From contig OX335655.1 of NCBI GenBank assembly GCA_946894095.1, positions 19,530,001 to 19,594,000 of the forward strand: a stretch of DNA of 64,000 bases, read 5' to 3'. Under the pieces are notes generated by a model, which was not told the DNA's origin, made no database searches, and saw nothing but the letters and a program-made list of their open reading frames with translations. Source of the stretch: Incurvaria masculella (taxonomy: Eukaryota; Arthropoda; Insecta; Lepidoptera; Incurvariidae). A program made the position numbers and the translations under genes. The first letter of the stretch is position 1. Every line of letters begins with the position of its first letter. Of the stretch, positions 20,856-32,075 are shown in pieces.

Positions 20856-21405
20856 TTAAGGTGGCCCAACCCGCTCATCTCCCCATACAAAAGGAGAAAG
20901 AAGATCACGCCTATATTTCTTGTCAGAGATCCAAAATGTTGCTCAAAATAGCTTTATTTGATTGAAGTAGATGTCTGATGACCATTGGCATTGTAAAATT
21001 GTGTTTGGTTTTCAAGTTATAACGTCCGAAAGTTCGGATTTTTCGCGCGTTTTATACAATAACTTTGGAGGTGGATTACGCAATGATAAAGTAAGAACAT
21101 CTTAAAAAGATTAGTCATCAGACATAGCTTATTTAATCAAGATTTATAATGTATTTGGTTTTTGTTAGATTTTTAACTACAGTGGTCGTGGTTTACTTTT
21201 AGCTATAAGTCGTTTTGAAATTAAAATTTTCGTAAATCTTACCAAATCATACACTATGCACATTGTCTTTTTTGTGGACAGGTTGCATCTTCCTCATCAC
21301 GGAGCCTGTCTTATTCTTAGAAACAGAAAAGGTCCCAGAGCGCAACAGCACGGTTTTGTACCGTACCCGCAAATGAGTTGAGGCCGCCGGGTTGGGCCAC
21401 CTTAA
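20856..21405. mobile_element. TTAA-flanked TIR element (550 bp)
   Basis: TTAA at both ends, then GGTGGCCCAACCCG and its exact inverse CGGGTTGGGCCACC. No transposase. A TTAA target is the hallmark of piggyBac-type insertion, but the terminal bases differ from the usual CCC-type piggyBac ends, so the superfamily is inferred. The second copy is at 28146-28696. Confidence 0.8.
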
Positions 21406-21839
21406 GATGAAAATACTCAATTGGAAAGGATTACTCAAAAATGTAATTGTTACGGGAGTACATTAGGCCAAAATGAATAAATTTTGATATAACACTGACA
21501 CATTACACCGAATCTCCGGTGGGTTTTTTTTTAAAGTCAAGACAGCAAGGCCAAAATGACAGACTTTTCAAATGGCACACGAGATATCTAGAATAATTGA
21601 ACCCAGAAACGTGACATTTTCGGAGTTGCTTCCTGTTAAGAAGAGAGCACTTTATTTATATGAACGAGTTATTCAATATTAAATTAACGAAGATAAGGAT
21701 AGAATCAACGAATTTTCATACAACACTGCCACATTAATCATGAAATATCCGGAACCGCTAAACCTAGTAATGTAAAATTAACAGTAGCTTTTTTTAAGAT
21801 GAAAATGCTGGCCAAGAAAGGTTTTTTTAAATCAGACAC
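21406..21839. other. No recognisable feature
   Basis: AT-rich spacer between two TTAA-flanked elements. No gene seen. Confidence 0.4.
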
Positions 21840-22215
21840 TTAAGGTCGGCCCGTAAGCACCTGAAAATTTCACCTCCCATACAAACGTAGTTTACTAATG
21901 ATTTGAAAACCACTGTTCCAACTTACTTGATATTTGGTATCTAATATTAGGCTACAAATATCTGTGTCTGCATGCCTTTGTTTTTTCGGTAAATGTATTC
22001 TGGGTCAAACCACAGAGAAAACAAAATTCGTATGAAGATTTTCTTATTGAATTCAATTCATTCGGTTTGGATTTTTCAAAAAACCAAAAGCATGCAGACA
22101 CAGATATTTGTTACCTGATATTAGATATTAAATATCAATTTAATTGGAATAGCGGTTTCCAAATGATTAGTAAACTACGTTTGTATGGCGAGCATAGCTT
22201 ACGGGCCGTTCTTAA
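21840..22215. mobile_element. TTAA-flanked fold-back element (~376 bp)
   Basis: TTAA, GGTCGGCCCGTAAG ... CTTACGGGCCGTTC, TTAA. Arms of about 150 bp are inverted repeats of one another (ctccc-atacaaacgtagttta at the left; taaactacgtttgtatggcg at the right; atctgtgtctgcatgc against gcatgcagacacagat). The transcript would fold into a long hairpin. Distinct from the 550-bp TTAA family. Confidence 0.75.
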
Positions 22216-23499
22216 GGGACTAAAAGGGCCCAAAGTGAATGCATTTTAAAGGCACTGACCGTTGAGAATATAACACTCATCTATCAAAGCCACGGAATGG
22301 ATTCCAGATGGTTTTCATTGTTGGATAGGTTCGTTCTCTGCCAAGGCTTTAACCTTTTTCATAACTTTGTCCTTTTCTTTCTAAGCCACAATGGATTCTA
22401 ACCCTATTTTCACTGTTGAGTAGCTTGGTTTTTCGGCAGTTTTAGGCTATGGCCGCAGGTTCTTTAGGAAAAACTTGAGTTACACTGCGCAGACTGAGAT
22501 TGCCGGTTGTTGTGATTATGGATGGAATGCTAACTACGAATTACGTAGCCAGTATCGTCCTAAAGCTATGCCGGCATCCAGGTACTTCTTTACACTATGT
22601 TTGAAAATCGGATTATGATGATTTGATGTAAATGTCGCTATTTTGCCTCAGAGGAAACACAGGGGACTTATCATCCGGATCACACATTAGATTACCGAGA
22701 TATAATGCTTTTCACCACACAAACGAAGTAAATGAATCACTTTTCACCATTTATCCATGTTTACACCACAAGAATGTGCTTGTTTGTGTTTTGTGGCATG
22801 TTTTGGCATTGGACTTGTATGGCGCAACTCATATATCGATTTAGATCTCTGCCTTTATCAAATAAAACTGCAACCCTAATTATTCGTTTGGATCTAATAT
22901 ACGGAAATGACGACGGGCCTATCTATTGAGACTGCGTTCTATATAACACACAACTAATGGCGTCTAAATAAGATTGCGTCAAAGGGGTCACAGAGGGTAA
23001 GTATAGTAATTGTGTCCTGAGCAACAATATGAGATTTAATTTAACTATGGTTAGACATGCTGGAAAGGAATGTGAATTGGCAAACGCTGATAGGTCCCAA
23101 GTATGTTGAAAATGAAGAGATGTCTAGACTGTTGGACATTGTGAAGTTCACCGTGGCGCTACTTTCCATATGAAAGCTTAGTTGTCAAAAGGTAAAGATC
23201 TCCGTTGAACTGATCAGTTCGAGTCCATAACTCGAAGTCAAATAAGTCACTATTAAGACGCAAACATTTTTTATCTCGCTTCTGTGAGACCAGGCAGCAG
23301 GTAGACGAAAGCAATCATCCGTCCAAAATTGCAGGTACACTTTTTTCTACAAATAAAGGATAAGGTCTTGCCTTTACGAATTTCAGGTAGCGAGTGGGTA
23401 TAGAGGGAAGAAAGCCGCTGTTTCTACCCCTAGAAGGGCAAACTCCACAGCGTAAAGAAATGAGCGTTGTTGCAATAGCCCCCTCCCTGCCTTTGCTCC
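22216..23499. other. No recognisable gene
   Basis: Unassigned sequence. Small frames at 22632-22929 have no recognisable domain. Confidence 0.4.
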
Positions 23500-24095
23500 G
23501 GGTTGACTGAATCCGTAAGCTGTATCGGATTGGATGTCTCCAATTTCTCGATGACCACCAGCGCTGGTGGCACGTGCCAACTGGCTGCTGCCGCTCCCCG
23601 TGACCTTCGCGCCACGTCGCCGTATCGTCTCGCTATCTGTCCCGGCCCGTCGTGCGATGGCGCCGGCGACCCGCATCGGCCGACGTCCGTGCGACCCGTC
23701 GCACTGACCGGAGCAGATAATCTCTTATCTACACCATTGAGTAATGACGCAGTCGGACAGTCCCGCTCAGTGTGCCGCGGTTGGCGGCTGCGTGCGCGCA
23801 TCTCGCGGGCGCTGTCGCCTGTTCGAATATCGCCGTAGTGGGATCTTCGGCCCGCGTGCCTATTTGAATATCGCCGTGTAGGGATACTCGCCACGCGTCG
23901 GCGGCTCCGGTCGACCAGTGAGAAGTGTACGCGAAAGTGCTCGAACGTTCTGTGCGTCGGCAGTCGCTCGGCTTCTGGTTATTTTGAGTGCGACCGTGGG
24001 AATATTGAAAATGACAAAATATCTGGCGTTTTGATGCGTTCGCTTGGCAGGTTCGCTCGGCGAGTGTTGCCAAGATGATCGTGTGTGACGTCACG
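23500..24095 (+). promoter_or_regulatory. CpG-rich candidate promoter and 5' UTR exon
   Basis: About 600 bp of CpG-rich sequence in AT-rich surroundings, ending at a strong donor (TCACG|GTGAGTGG, exon end 24095). A CRE-like palindrome TGACGTCA (24086-24093) abuts the donor. ATG at 24075 opens a frame that runs without a stop to the donor in phase 0. Joined to the acceptor at 34141/34142 it would end at TGA 34206-34208, a short upstream frame before gene A's start. Linking this exon to gene A rests on position and orientation only; another gene or a long non-coding RNA is possible. Overlapping minus-strand frames here are most likely artefacts of low stop density. Confidence 0.4.
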
Positions 24096-25116
24096 GTGAG
24101 TGGGCGAGTGTTATTGTTTTCTTAACTTTCCTCGTGCTCGGGTTCAATGGAGCTCGATGCTGTTGCGGAGTCAGGTTTACGTCTATATTGCTGCATATTT
24201 GGTCATAAGTCCCTATTTAATCGAAAGATGCTGTAATGAAGTTCACTGACGCATCGCATTCTCTGCTCATATGATATGAATGAACCGAATTTCAGATTAG
24301 AACATTCTAGGTGGAAAGTTGGAAACTACTCGAAACGTGAAAAATGTTCTTCATTTAGTTTTAATTAAAATTTTCTTGAGAAGTGATCATCGTCTTGATA
24401 TGAAAGGAATATAAAATTAAATGTTCTTTACAACCATAGTTTTTTTTAATTTCATTTTTTTACAACTGTCAAAGTGTGATTTGACAGTCCTAGTCGTAAT
24501 CTTTGTGAAAAATATTAACCCTGTATACTAGTTTGTAAGTATCAATTAAAACATAATAACACAATGACAAGCCTGGCGTAGTTTGCTGTCGGTTCTTCTT
24601 CGCCAGAAGTAATGGAAAATAAGACAAATGGAAGAAATAAATATACTGAAACGAATGAAAACGAATGTTAAATAAGTAGGTTTTCGTTAACGAATCACTG
24701 AATTATCGAACAGAACAACCGATAAACTCTTTTAGACTATGCCATCAGCATGCTCAAATTCAAATAGTCTAACGATACTATTTGAGTTTTCTTCTGCTGA
24801 AAAATCACCGAATCATGTATTTTCCTGTTCTTTTTCATGAGTTCATACGGCTGATAACGTCTATCACAATAATTATACAAACTTTGTACCTAAATAACTT
24901 GAACTTTGTGTAGATAATTAAGCAAGACAGATAATATCGAATGTACATAGAGGAACATAGAGAGGGTCGACGGTTTATGTGTATAAATATGTTTGCATTT
25001 ATATTTGTTTTTTAATTACTGTACTTAGTAGAGATAATTTGTCACTTTCATATGGCTATGCGATCGAGTTTCGCCGAAATGGAACTCACCGTTTTGAATA
25101 TACGTCAAAGCCCTAA
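24096..25116. other. Intron-like AT-rich sequence
   Basis: Immediately downstream of the candidate donor. No gene or repeat recognised. Confidence 0.4.
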
Positions 25117-25503
25117 TTTTTAGGGTTCCGTACCCAAAGGGTGAAAACGGAACCCTATTACTAAGCCTCCGCTGTCCGTCCGTCCGTCCGTCCGTCCGTC
25201 CGTCCGTCCGTCCGTCCGTCCGTCTGTCCGTCTGTCACAGGGCTGTATCTCAGTAACCGTAACAGATAGACAGCTGAAATTTTCACAGAGTGTGTATTTA
25301 TTTTGCCGCTATAACAACAAATAGGTAAGATTAAGAAATAATTAAAATTAAAGGACCCCCTTTAATTATATTATATATTTTAATTATTAGTTATATTAAT
25401 TATATTTTAGTTATTACAAAAAACGTGATTTTTTTGTATAATTTTTTTTACGATGGTACGGAACCCTTCGTGTGCGAGTCCGACTCGCACTTGGCCGGTT
25501 TTT
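25117..25503 (+). repeat. GTGCGAGTC-family repeat, long copy with expanded (GTCC)n
   Basis: The longest copy in the window, and the clearest reference: TTTTTAGGGTTCCGTACCC, inverted ACGGAACCC, a (CCGT)n tract of about 60 bp at 25173-25234, 'cagggctgtatctcagtaac', 'ttttgccgctataacaac', an AT-rich segment, then gatggtacggaaccc, the GTGCGAGTCCGACTCGCAC palindrome and TTGGCCGG plus T run. Non-coding. Other copies in this window carry 2-13 repeat units, so this tract is a variable microsatellite. Confidence 0.92.
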
Positions 25504-26186
25504 GTAATTTTACTTAAACTATTTGTACCTTTTAATATATTTCCTTCCATGAAAGGAGAACTTGATATTTTTTACACACGAATTAAGAAAATTGTGTATT
25601 CGGTAGTGCCTTGGACAAGAATTTTCCATCATATAAATCATTCAAAATTTATTGTTTTAATATTTAAAAAATTGTACGCCAAAAACCTTGTGAGAAGTGC
25701 AGGGCGTATGAATTAAAAGTTGCACTAGCTATAACCACTTGGAGCGAGGCCTCCCTTCATTGTATCCGAAGCGAGCGATAACCTACATTGTGCAGCTACA
25801 TAGCTGATAGCTGATAGCTAGCTGAACTGACATATCGTGCTATCTCTAATTTAATTTAATTCTAATTAACAAAAACAAAAGAAAACTGCCTGAATAATAT
25901 TTATGAAATTTTTTTTTTAAGAATTTATTGTCTCTTGCATCTGCTTTGTGAATGTTTGGTTATTATTTTAATGTCATTGTTTATAATTTAACGCCTCTTC
26001 TTACTTTTGCGTTATGGTAATATGATTGTTTTTGTTTTTTTATTTTAATTCTTTTGGTTTTTTCGTAAGTTAGCCTCTCGTTGTTTGGGGAAACAACTTT
26101 TGGCGGTTTGCCTCATGGCCGTGGTGTCATACGCTGCCTGCTACTGCAGGCAGGTCTCTGGGGGGCCTTCTTCAGGCTGGTATTCC
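25504..26186. other. No recognisable gene
   Basis: AT-rich. A short TAGCTGA repeat occurs at about 25800-25825. The last part (26090-26190) is probably the 3' UTR of the LINE remnant that follows on the minus strand. Confidence 0.4.
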
Positions 26187-26644
26187 TTATTGCTGCTGGT
26201 CTTCCTCACTGCAGGTCTGCTCCGATAGTTCGTCTTCCATGACGAGGTCGCGCGGGTACTTCTTTCTGCCGTCTGGCGGTCGGGCGTGGAGCGGTGTTAG
26301 TTCCCGAATGTGCGGGAATTGAGACGCGTCGACACGCTCGAACATCGACGTCGCCAGACGGCAGATGAAGTCGTCCAGTGGCTCTATCTTCGCTTTGAGG
26401 TCCCTCGCGATCGTTGCGTTCCTCACGTAGCGGGGTGCGCGATTGTACGGAGCGCTAGGTTCTGTCGCGTCTCCGGAACCAGCGCGTACCACGCCGGCGC
26501 TGCGTAGGTGAGGTCCTCACGTAGGTCTTGGTAAGCAGAGGAAGCTTCGAAGAGAGAACGGAGTCTCGCCCGCGCGCGTCGTAAGTTAGTTGTACATTGT
26601 TGATAGTTTCCGTGTGCTTTTTCTTTCTTGTATAATGTATACAT
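26187..26644 (-). pseudogene. Jockey-like LINE ORF2, C-terminal remnant with frameshift
   Basis: Two overlapping minus-strand frames (26644-26423 and 26492-26187) together read as the C-terminal end of a non-LTR retrotransposon reverse transcriptase: '...LTYAAPAWYAL...QNLALRTI', then 'PRYVRNATIARDLKAKIEPLDDFI...RLA..MFERVDAS..PHIREL'. This arrangement (LTYA.P.W, alternating basic/hydrophobic tail, PP-D acidic end) is typical of jockey-group LINEs in insects. The shift between frames near 26450 and the absence of the RT core make it a dead 5'-truncated copy. Confidence 0.7.
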
Positions 26645-27644
26645 TTAAGAAACGATTCTTTGCGGACGAATCTTTAAATAAAACATAAAAAATGACATCG
26701 AGCGTGTTCACGTGCCGCGGGTCCCGTCACCGCTGGACATGGACGTGGGGTCTCAACACTTACCCCCCACACATGGACTTCCGCTCTTCTCATCCGTCTA
26801 CTCCTGGCTAACGTCCAAAGCGAAGAAATTCTTCTTCTCCTGATGATTATTTTGCATGAAAAAGCTAGATTGCAGGACTAATTTTTTCGTGAAAATGTTA
26901 TTTGTTAGTTTCAATAGGAGAACGATTCGGGACAAAATGCGTGTGACCAACAGACACCAGACCCAATCCATTCCTTTTTCTCTATTTGCGATAGGATGGA
27001 GATCTAGCGCATCTATTATGAGATCTGCTGTCGCCGATTTTCTAAAACTACCAACCCATCTTAAACATATGTTCAAGATGTGTTGGTATGGTTTTTGGAG
27101 GGTTTGTAATTCCTTCCAATAAGATTATTATATGCACAATATCCCATACAGCGGTGACCCGGACAATGCCCACATGACATTGCTCATTTCTTTTCCCCTC
27201 TGCGCCTGCAACGGGGGGACCGGCATCGATTTATTGTTCGTGCGGGGCTTCCCCGGTGCTGTCCCCTCGAGCGGCGACCCTCCGTTGTCTTGTCACAACA
27301 TCTCACTCGACGCCGCGCATCGATTGAACGCTTACACCGTGCAATCGTTCCTCGCACTCGTCTCTCTGCTGATTAGATAAGAGAGCAATTTAGGAAGCGT
27401 TGCTGCCGGCGCGGCGCGTGTCTTTTCTACGTCAGCAGGCACTACTGGCCCCCTACTACCAACGTTGTCGAGTAAGCACTATCGAGAAGGCGTATCCCCT
27501 GTCAACAATATTGTATGCGTTTGACAGTTGGTATCGAAAGCGCTCTCGGTACCATTTGTCAAACGCAAAGTACTCGATAGAGTTCTTAGTAGGGCCGTTC
27601 TCTAGCAGTCTTTCTTCAAACCATCCGGTCGGACCGATGCTAGG
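26645..27644. other. No recognisable gene
   Basis: Mixed composition. An inverted pair of about 45 bp occurs at 27475-27580 (ggcgtatcccctgtcaacaa / gcgtttgacagttggtatcg / tttgtcaaacgcaaag), suggesting a small hairpin repeat. Confidence 0.35.
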
Positions 27645-27976
27645 TTTTTTTTGTGTAAATGAACATGAATGGGCTAGTACCACACCCACAGTCATGATAT
27701 TAACCCAACACCGCATTCCCGTAGGAATTAGGTGCCATGCCCGGACCTTCCGGTGCACGGTTGTGAGCACGGTTACATTACAATTTATCATTGTCGACTT
27801 GACCATATTTTAATCAATTGCGATGGTACCAACCCAGTGGTGTAGGGGAGGGTGACTTACAGCTTTACATGGATTGCGAACCATGGAACAGGTCGCATTC
27901 GTGACGAAATTCAATTTAGAAAGAGGAAGAAAGTGGTGCATGAAAGGGGCAGGAATTTGAACCATTACTATGTGTT

Positions 27977-28755
27977 AACATGGTATGTCTACTCGGTGGG
28001 TGAATAGCAGGTGAACCGGTAAGAGAGTGATTAAATCTGACGTTTTGTTGCATTTCGTACCATGCTTATTGTCAAACACGTGTTATTCGGCTAAGTGAAC
28101 TGAAAGTAACCTGTACCATGACACAAAATGCAACTAAACGTCATATTAAGGTGGCCCATCCCGCTCATCTCCCCATACAAAAGGGGAAAGAAGATCACGC
28201 CCATATTTCTTGTCAGAGATCCAACATTTTGCTCAAAATAGCTTTATTTGATCGCACTAGATGTCTGATAACTATTGGCATTGTAAAATTGTGCTTGGTT
28301 TCTAAGTTATAAGGTCCGAAAGTTTGAATTTTTCGCGCGTTTTATACAATAACTTTGGAGGTGGATTACGCAATGATAAAGTAAGAACATCTTAAAAAGA
28401 TTTAGTCATCAGACATAGCTTATTTAATCAAGATTTATAATCTATTTGGTTTTTGTTAGATTTTTTACTGCAGCGGTCGTCGTTTACTTTTAGCTATAGG
28501 TCGTTTCGAAATTAAAATTTTCGTAAATCTTACCAAATCATACGCTAGGCACATTGTCTTTTTTGTGGGCATGTTGCATCTTCCTTATCACGGAGCCTGT
28601 CTTATTCTTTGAAACAGAGAAGGTTCCAGAGCGCAACAGCACGGTTTTGTACCGTGCCCGCGAATGAGTTAGGCCCGCCGGGTTGGGCCACCTTAAATGA
28701 CTCTTTTGCCTGTTCACTTGCTATTCACCTGGCGAGTTACTTAGCATGGTAAACC
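27977..28755. mobile_element. Host MITE with ~55-bp TIRs
   Basis: Left end ACATGGTATGTCTACTCGG, gtgaatagcaggtgaacc; right end is the approximate inverse (gttcacttgctattcacc, ttagcatggt). Interrupted at 28146-28696 by the TTAA element, just after AACTAAACGTCATA. The related element at 5016-5290 is interrupted at the same place by a different MITE. Confidence 0.65.
28146..28696. mobile_element. TTAA-flanked TIR element (551 bp)
   Basis: Second copy of 20856-21405: TTAA, GGTGGCCCATCCCG ... CGGGTTGGGCCACC, TTAA. The two copies share the interior (aagaagatcacgccnatatt, gaggtggattacgcaatg). Confidence 0.85.
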
Positions 28756-28815
28756 CCCTGACCTCTTTGCATGCAAAGCAAATTCCCGCGCCACTAAGCT
28801 ACGAGTCGTTCAAGT

Positions 28816-29204
28816 GTACCCTATAAACGTATGGATATGATTATGCGTAAAGGTATCGGCAAATTGCTAGAACCTGGCGTAGATCGAACTATTTACCTGC
28901 AGCGACCTGTACCTAGGATTTTTGTTAGCTTTGACTTGTTCAATGTTATGTAATGATGTGCAGGGTAATGTTTTGGCGAGCGGTTGCCATTGTCGGATGG
29001 AGTGTGATTACTCTGTAACGATTCCGTTGATGTGCTACTGGGTAGTTCTAGTTCCGGTTGGTGTCGCCAGCGGACAGAGACACGTCATTCCCAAGGAAGG
29101 ACGGGAGCTCATATACGCATTATGACACCGCAGCCACGAATTAGTGATTAACATACACTGACGGTAGCGCAGTTTGCTTACGAATTCACTCACTCCTGAG
29201 CCCG
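28816..29204. other. No recognisable feature
   Basis: Short chance frames only. Confidence 0.4.
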
Positions 29205-29498
29205 TAGTCCTATCTGTCACCTAAATTGGCGTTTACGGCAAACCGATCGACTGGCGTTTTCAAGTTTAAGCGAACTAACATCTGCGAGTCCGAGTTTGAT
29301 TTGACAGCTTACTCAACGTTGCCGTTAATACGTCGACGTTGCCGTTTACGCCGACTCCGCCTTTTCATACAAATCTGAAGGCCGAGTTTGACATTGACAG
29401 CTTGAAGAAGTAAAACCACAGAATATCTAGTAAAAACTTGTACGGAGTTTGACGTTTCGAAGTTCCGTAAACGCCAGTTTAGGTGACCACTAGGACTA
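29205..29498. mobile_element. Mariner-like MITE
   Basis: Ends TAGTCCTATCTGTCACC and (inverted) GGTGACCACTAGGACTA, interior as at 30706-31050 but in opposite orientation (caaaccgatcgactggcg at the left; cgtaaacgccagtttagg at the right). Confidence 0.75.
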
Positions 29499-29594
29499 GC
29501 AGGGGCAGCTCTAATGTTCTCGAGTTACGAAACATAAGAATTGCACATGACGCCATTAAGTGCAACGAACATTCACATATTGTTTTGTTAAGTA

Positions 29595-29870
29595 GACATG
29601 GTTGGCGAATACCAAACGTACTCTCATGATAATGGAACATTACCGAAGGAATGAGGTGCCATGCCAAAACCTTCTCTTAATGAGAACGGCTACATTGAAC
29701 TGAAAAAGTCACGGATATTTTTTAATTGCAGCTTCGACCATATTTTATTGCATGCCAGAGATTTCAATGTTTTAGGGCAGTTCCAACCCGGGCGGTATTA
29801 ACCCTACAACCTAGTTAGTAGGGAAGGGGACCTCCAGTTCTACATGGGTTCCGAACCCGAGCGTCGAGAA
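29595..29870 (-). mobile_element. tRNA-type SINE, head missing
   Basis: Minus-strand body with diverged blocks: gaggtgccatgccaaaacc, gcttcgaccatattttattg, ccaacccgggcggtattaac. It ends at the ggttccgaacccgagcg position, where another sequence replaces the head. Confidence 0.7.
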
Positions 29871-30052
29871 AGACGGATCCGACCTCGTCGGTGCTGGGGG
29901 CCGGCTGCCGGCGCGGCGCTCTTCGCGCGCGCCTACCACGGGTCTAGCACTGCCAAAGCGAGTGGTACCCGTGGCGACTTCATAGAAAAAAAAAGCTTGA
30001 GGTTTTCCTTCTCGTGAAGGCTTTTAGGAAGGATCTACCAACACTAATATAG

Positions 30053-30413
30053 TCAGCCTCAATGGCCCAGTGACGCCACACTTCGGGGCGATCGCTCTCC
30101 GAAGTTAAGCAACGCTGGGTCCGGTCTGGTCTTGGATGGGTGACCATTCGACCGTTGAGAGAGGCTGGCCGTGGTTCGGATTCCACGGTAAACTGTAGGT
30201 CCCCTTCCTTACTTACTAGGTGGTAGGGTTTATCCCGCCCGGGATGGTACCGTCGAAGCGGCAATGAAAATTGTCCGTGTTTTCCATCCAGTTCAATGTA
30301 GCCGTGCAACATAAGGAAGGTCCTGGCATGGCACCTAGTTCCCATGTGGTTAGGCTAATACCATGACAGAAGATGTGGTAATAGCCATCCATGTCCAGTC
30401 ACATAAAAAAAAC
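30053..30413 (+). mobile_element. 5S rRNA-headed SINE (SINE3-like), full length
   Basis: The head (about 30065-30180) is 5S rRNA-like: cgatcgctctccgaagttaa, gcaacgctggg, gtcttggatgggtgacc correspond to the internal control region (A-box and C-box) of 5S rRNA, so transcription would be from a type 1 RNA polymerase III promoter. After 'ccgtggttcggattccacg' the sequence joins the same body used by the tRNA-headed SINEs (ctgtaggtccccttcc ... gtgttttccatccagttcaa ... aaggtcctggcatggcacc) and ends in TCCAGTCACATAAAAAAAA. It is not a functional 5S gene: the 5' third of 5S is missing. Confidence 0.85.
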
Positions 30414-30705
30414 AGAATCTAACAAACTACTGACAACTGTCACTGAGCCTGCAGGCTAGGCAAGGGCGCTTACCTCAGTCGTCATTTTATCCGTGCTAAA
30501 CCGAACAGGTCCATTATACTTTAACCACTATAAACTTCGTTTTCATTGTATGCGCACAGCTTCGTGGAACGCGATGGAAAACTCGGAAAATTCTACTCTC
30601 TTCATTGCTGCTTCGGCGGTCTCCGAGTACTATCTATTATTCTGTGGTCTAGACCCGCGACGATACCAACCTAGCAGGCAAGAAGTGAACCTCATCGTCA
30701 GAGCT
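30414..30705. other. No recognisable feature
   Basis: Contains a weak SINE-like scrap (ggaaaactcggaaaattc, gaccc..gacgataccaaccta) at about 30570-30690, too degraded to delimit. Confidence 0.35.
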
Positions 30706-31050
30706 GAGTGGGCAGTCTGAGTTCTCACCGAAATTGGCGTTTACGGCAAACCGATCGACTGGCGTTTTCTCCAAACTCCATACAAGTTTTTACTAGATAT
30801 TCTGTGGTTTTACTTCTTCAAGCTGTCAAAGTAAAACGCAGACTTCCGATTTGTATGAAAACGCGGAGTGGACGTAAACGGCAACGTCGACGTAATTACG
30901 GCAACGTTGAGTAATCTGTCAAATCAAGCTCGGACTCGCAAATGTTAGTTCGCTTAACGCCCGCTGCGCGCGCTCTTCAATTTCTCCATACATTTGAAAA
31001 CGCCAGTCGATCGGTTTGCCGTAACGCCAATTTAGGTGACAACTTAGACT
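30706..31050. mobile_element. Mariner-like MITE with long TIRs
   Basis: Arms of about 45 bp: aaattggcgtttacggcaaa, ccgatcgactggcgtttt at the left; aaaacgccagtcgatcgg, tttgccgt.acgccaattt at the right. The termini agree with the TA-flanked GTCCCAG/CTGGGAC ends seen at 44201-44500. Non-coding. The sequence GCCCGCTGCGCGCGCTC is inserted near 30960. Confidence 0.75.
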
Positions 31051-32075
31051 ACCGGCTCTGAATCGAATGTACCCCGTCTCATTTTATAGTCTCCACCCCC
31101 GACCGGTCGAGCGCCAGCTCTGACGCGACCCGGGGAATAGTCTAGACTGGACGGGGCGTCCCGCGGGGGGGGGGGGGGGAGGGAGGGTCCGTCTAGACCG
31201 GCCGGCTCGCTTGCTGTGGAAGCATAGAATGAGTAATTAATTGTGCTCACGTGCGTCACGTTATGTCTAGTGGTATCGACGTCCCGCACCTCTGTCTCGC
31301 ACAGAACTATGCGCACAACTATAAACGTTCTTGTCCGCAACATTGTGAAAAAGTATTAGCACAAATGGTATTGCGTTGGCCGCGCGCCCGCCGTAAATAT
31401 TGGCACGTAAGGCGAGGCTGTACGATAATGGCGTCCGATTTGACGAAATTCCCGACTTATTATTCCAAAAATTGAAGTGTCAAGTTCAGGACAAAGCAAA
31501 CATTATGTAGGTACATATAGGATGGCGACAAGCGCGCGAAGCTAAGGTAGGCATTTCTAGCCTATTCCTAATTCTGTGGGTATTCCCTTTGCTGGAGCTT
31601 GGTGATGTTATATTACATTCGTTGGCTTGGTGCTACCCATCGATATTTTAAAGGTATATACTTGTAATCAAAATATTTCTTCATAGACATGTCCACCATA
31701 CCCGAAGGGTTGCTGCCATATTTCGCACAATCCATTATTAGGCCATGTTTCGCACAATAAAAGGCTTAACTATATATTTATGTATATGTTTTTATATGTG
31801 CCAGCCTCAGTTGGGCTATATGGCCTCTCACGCTTGCGGGCATGGCTTGCTGTCATTACATTTTAATTTGGACATATATACTTCGTTTTACTATAGCTCT
31901 AACAAAAAACAAAACATTACAGAGGAGGAAAATATAAACACCAAATCATTTACGCACAAACAAATCCACGATCCCAACGCTCCGTAATGGATACAAAGTT
32001 ACAATTTGAGTATGAATATAATAGATGGAAAGTTATATCTGGAGTATATCATACTTAGGGTAATCGATGAAAAAT
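31051..32075. other. GC-rich patch then AT-rich sequence, no gene
   Basis: 31080-31200 is GC-rich with a run of about 15 G at 31165-31180. The stretch 31520-31590 (tttctagcctattcctaatt, ctgtggg) resembles 2810-2850, an unclassified old repeat. Confidence 0.4.

Larger units (their letters stand above)
27645..28815 (-). mobile_element. tRNA-headed SINE split by nested insertions
   Basis: SINE body and tail occupy 27645-27970; the tRNA-like head (on the element's strand CGTAGCTTAGTGGCGCGGGA) is at about 28757-28815. The head and body are separated by the host MITE at 27977-28755, which itself contains a TTAA element. The order of events is readable: SINE first, MITE second, TTAA element last. 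Confidence 0.75.

Noticed and set aside
23430..24094. Minus-strand frames of 97-154 codons in the CpG-rich block
   Set aside because: They overlap one another in different frames, have no domain, and are expected where stop codons are rare; the donor site points to a plus-strand exon.
25173..25234. A CRISPR-like or functional satellite array
   Set aside because: It is a simple 4-bp microsatellite within an interspersed repeat, and no spacer structure exists.
30065..30180. A functional 5S rRNA gene
   Set aside because: Only the 3' part with the internal control region is present; it runs straight into the SINE body, and the same fusion recurs at 36339 and 37337.
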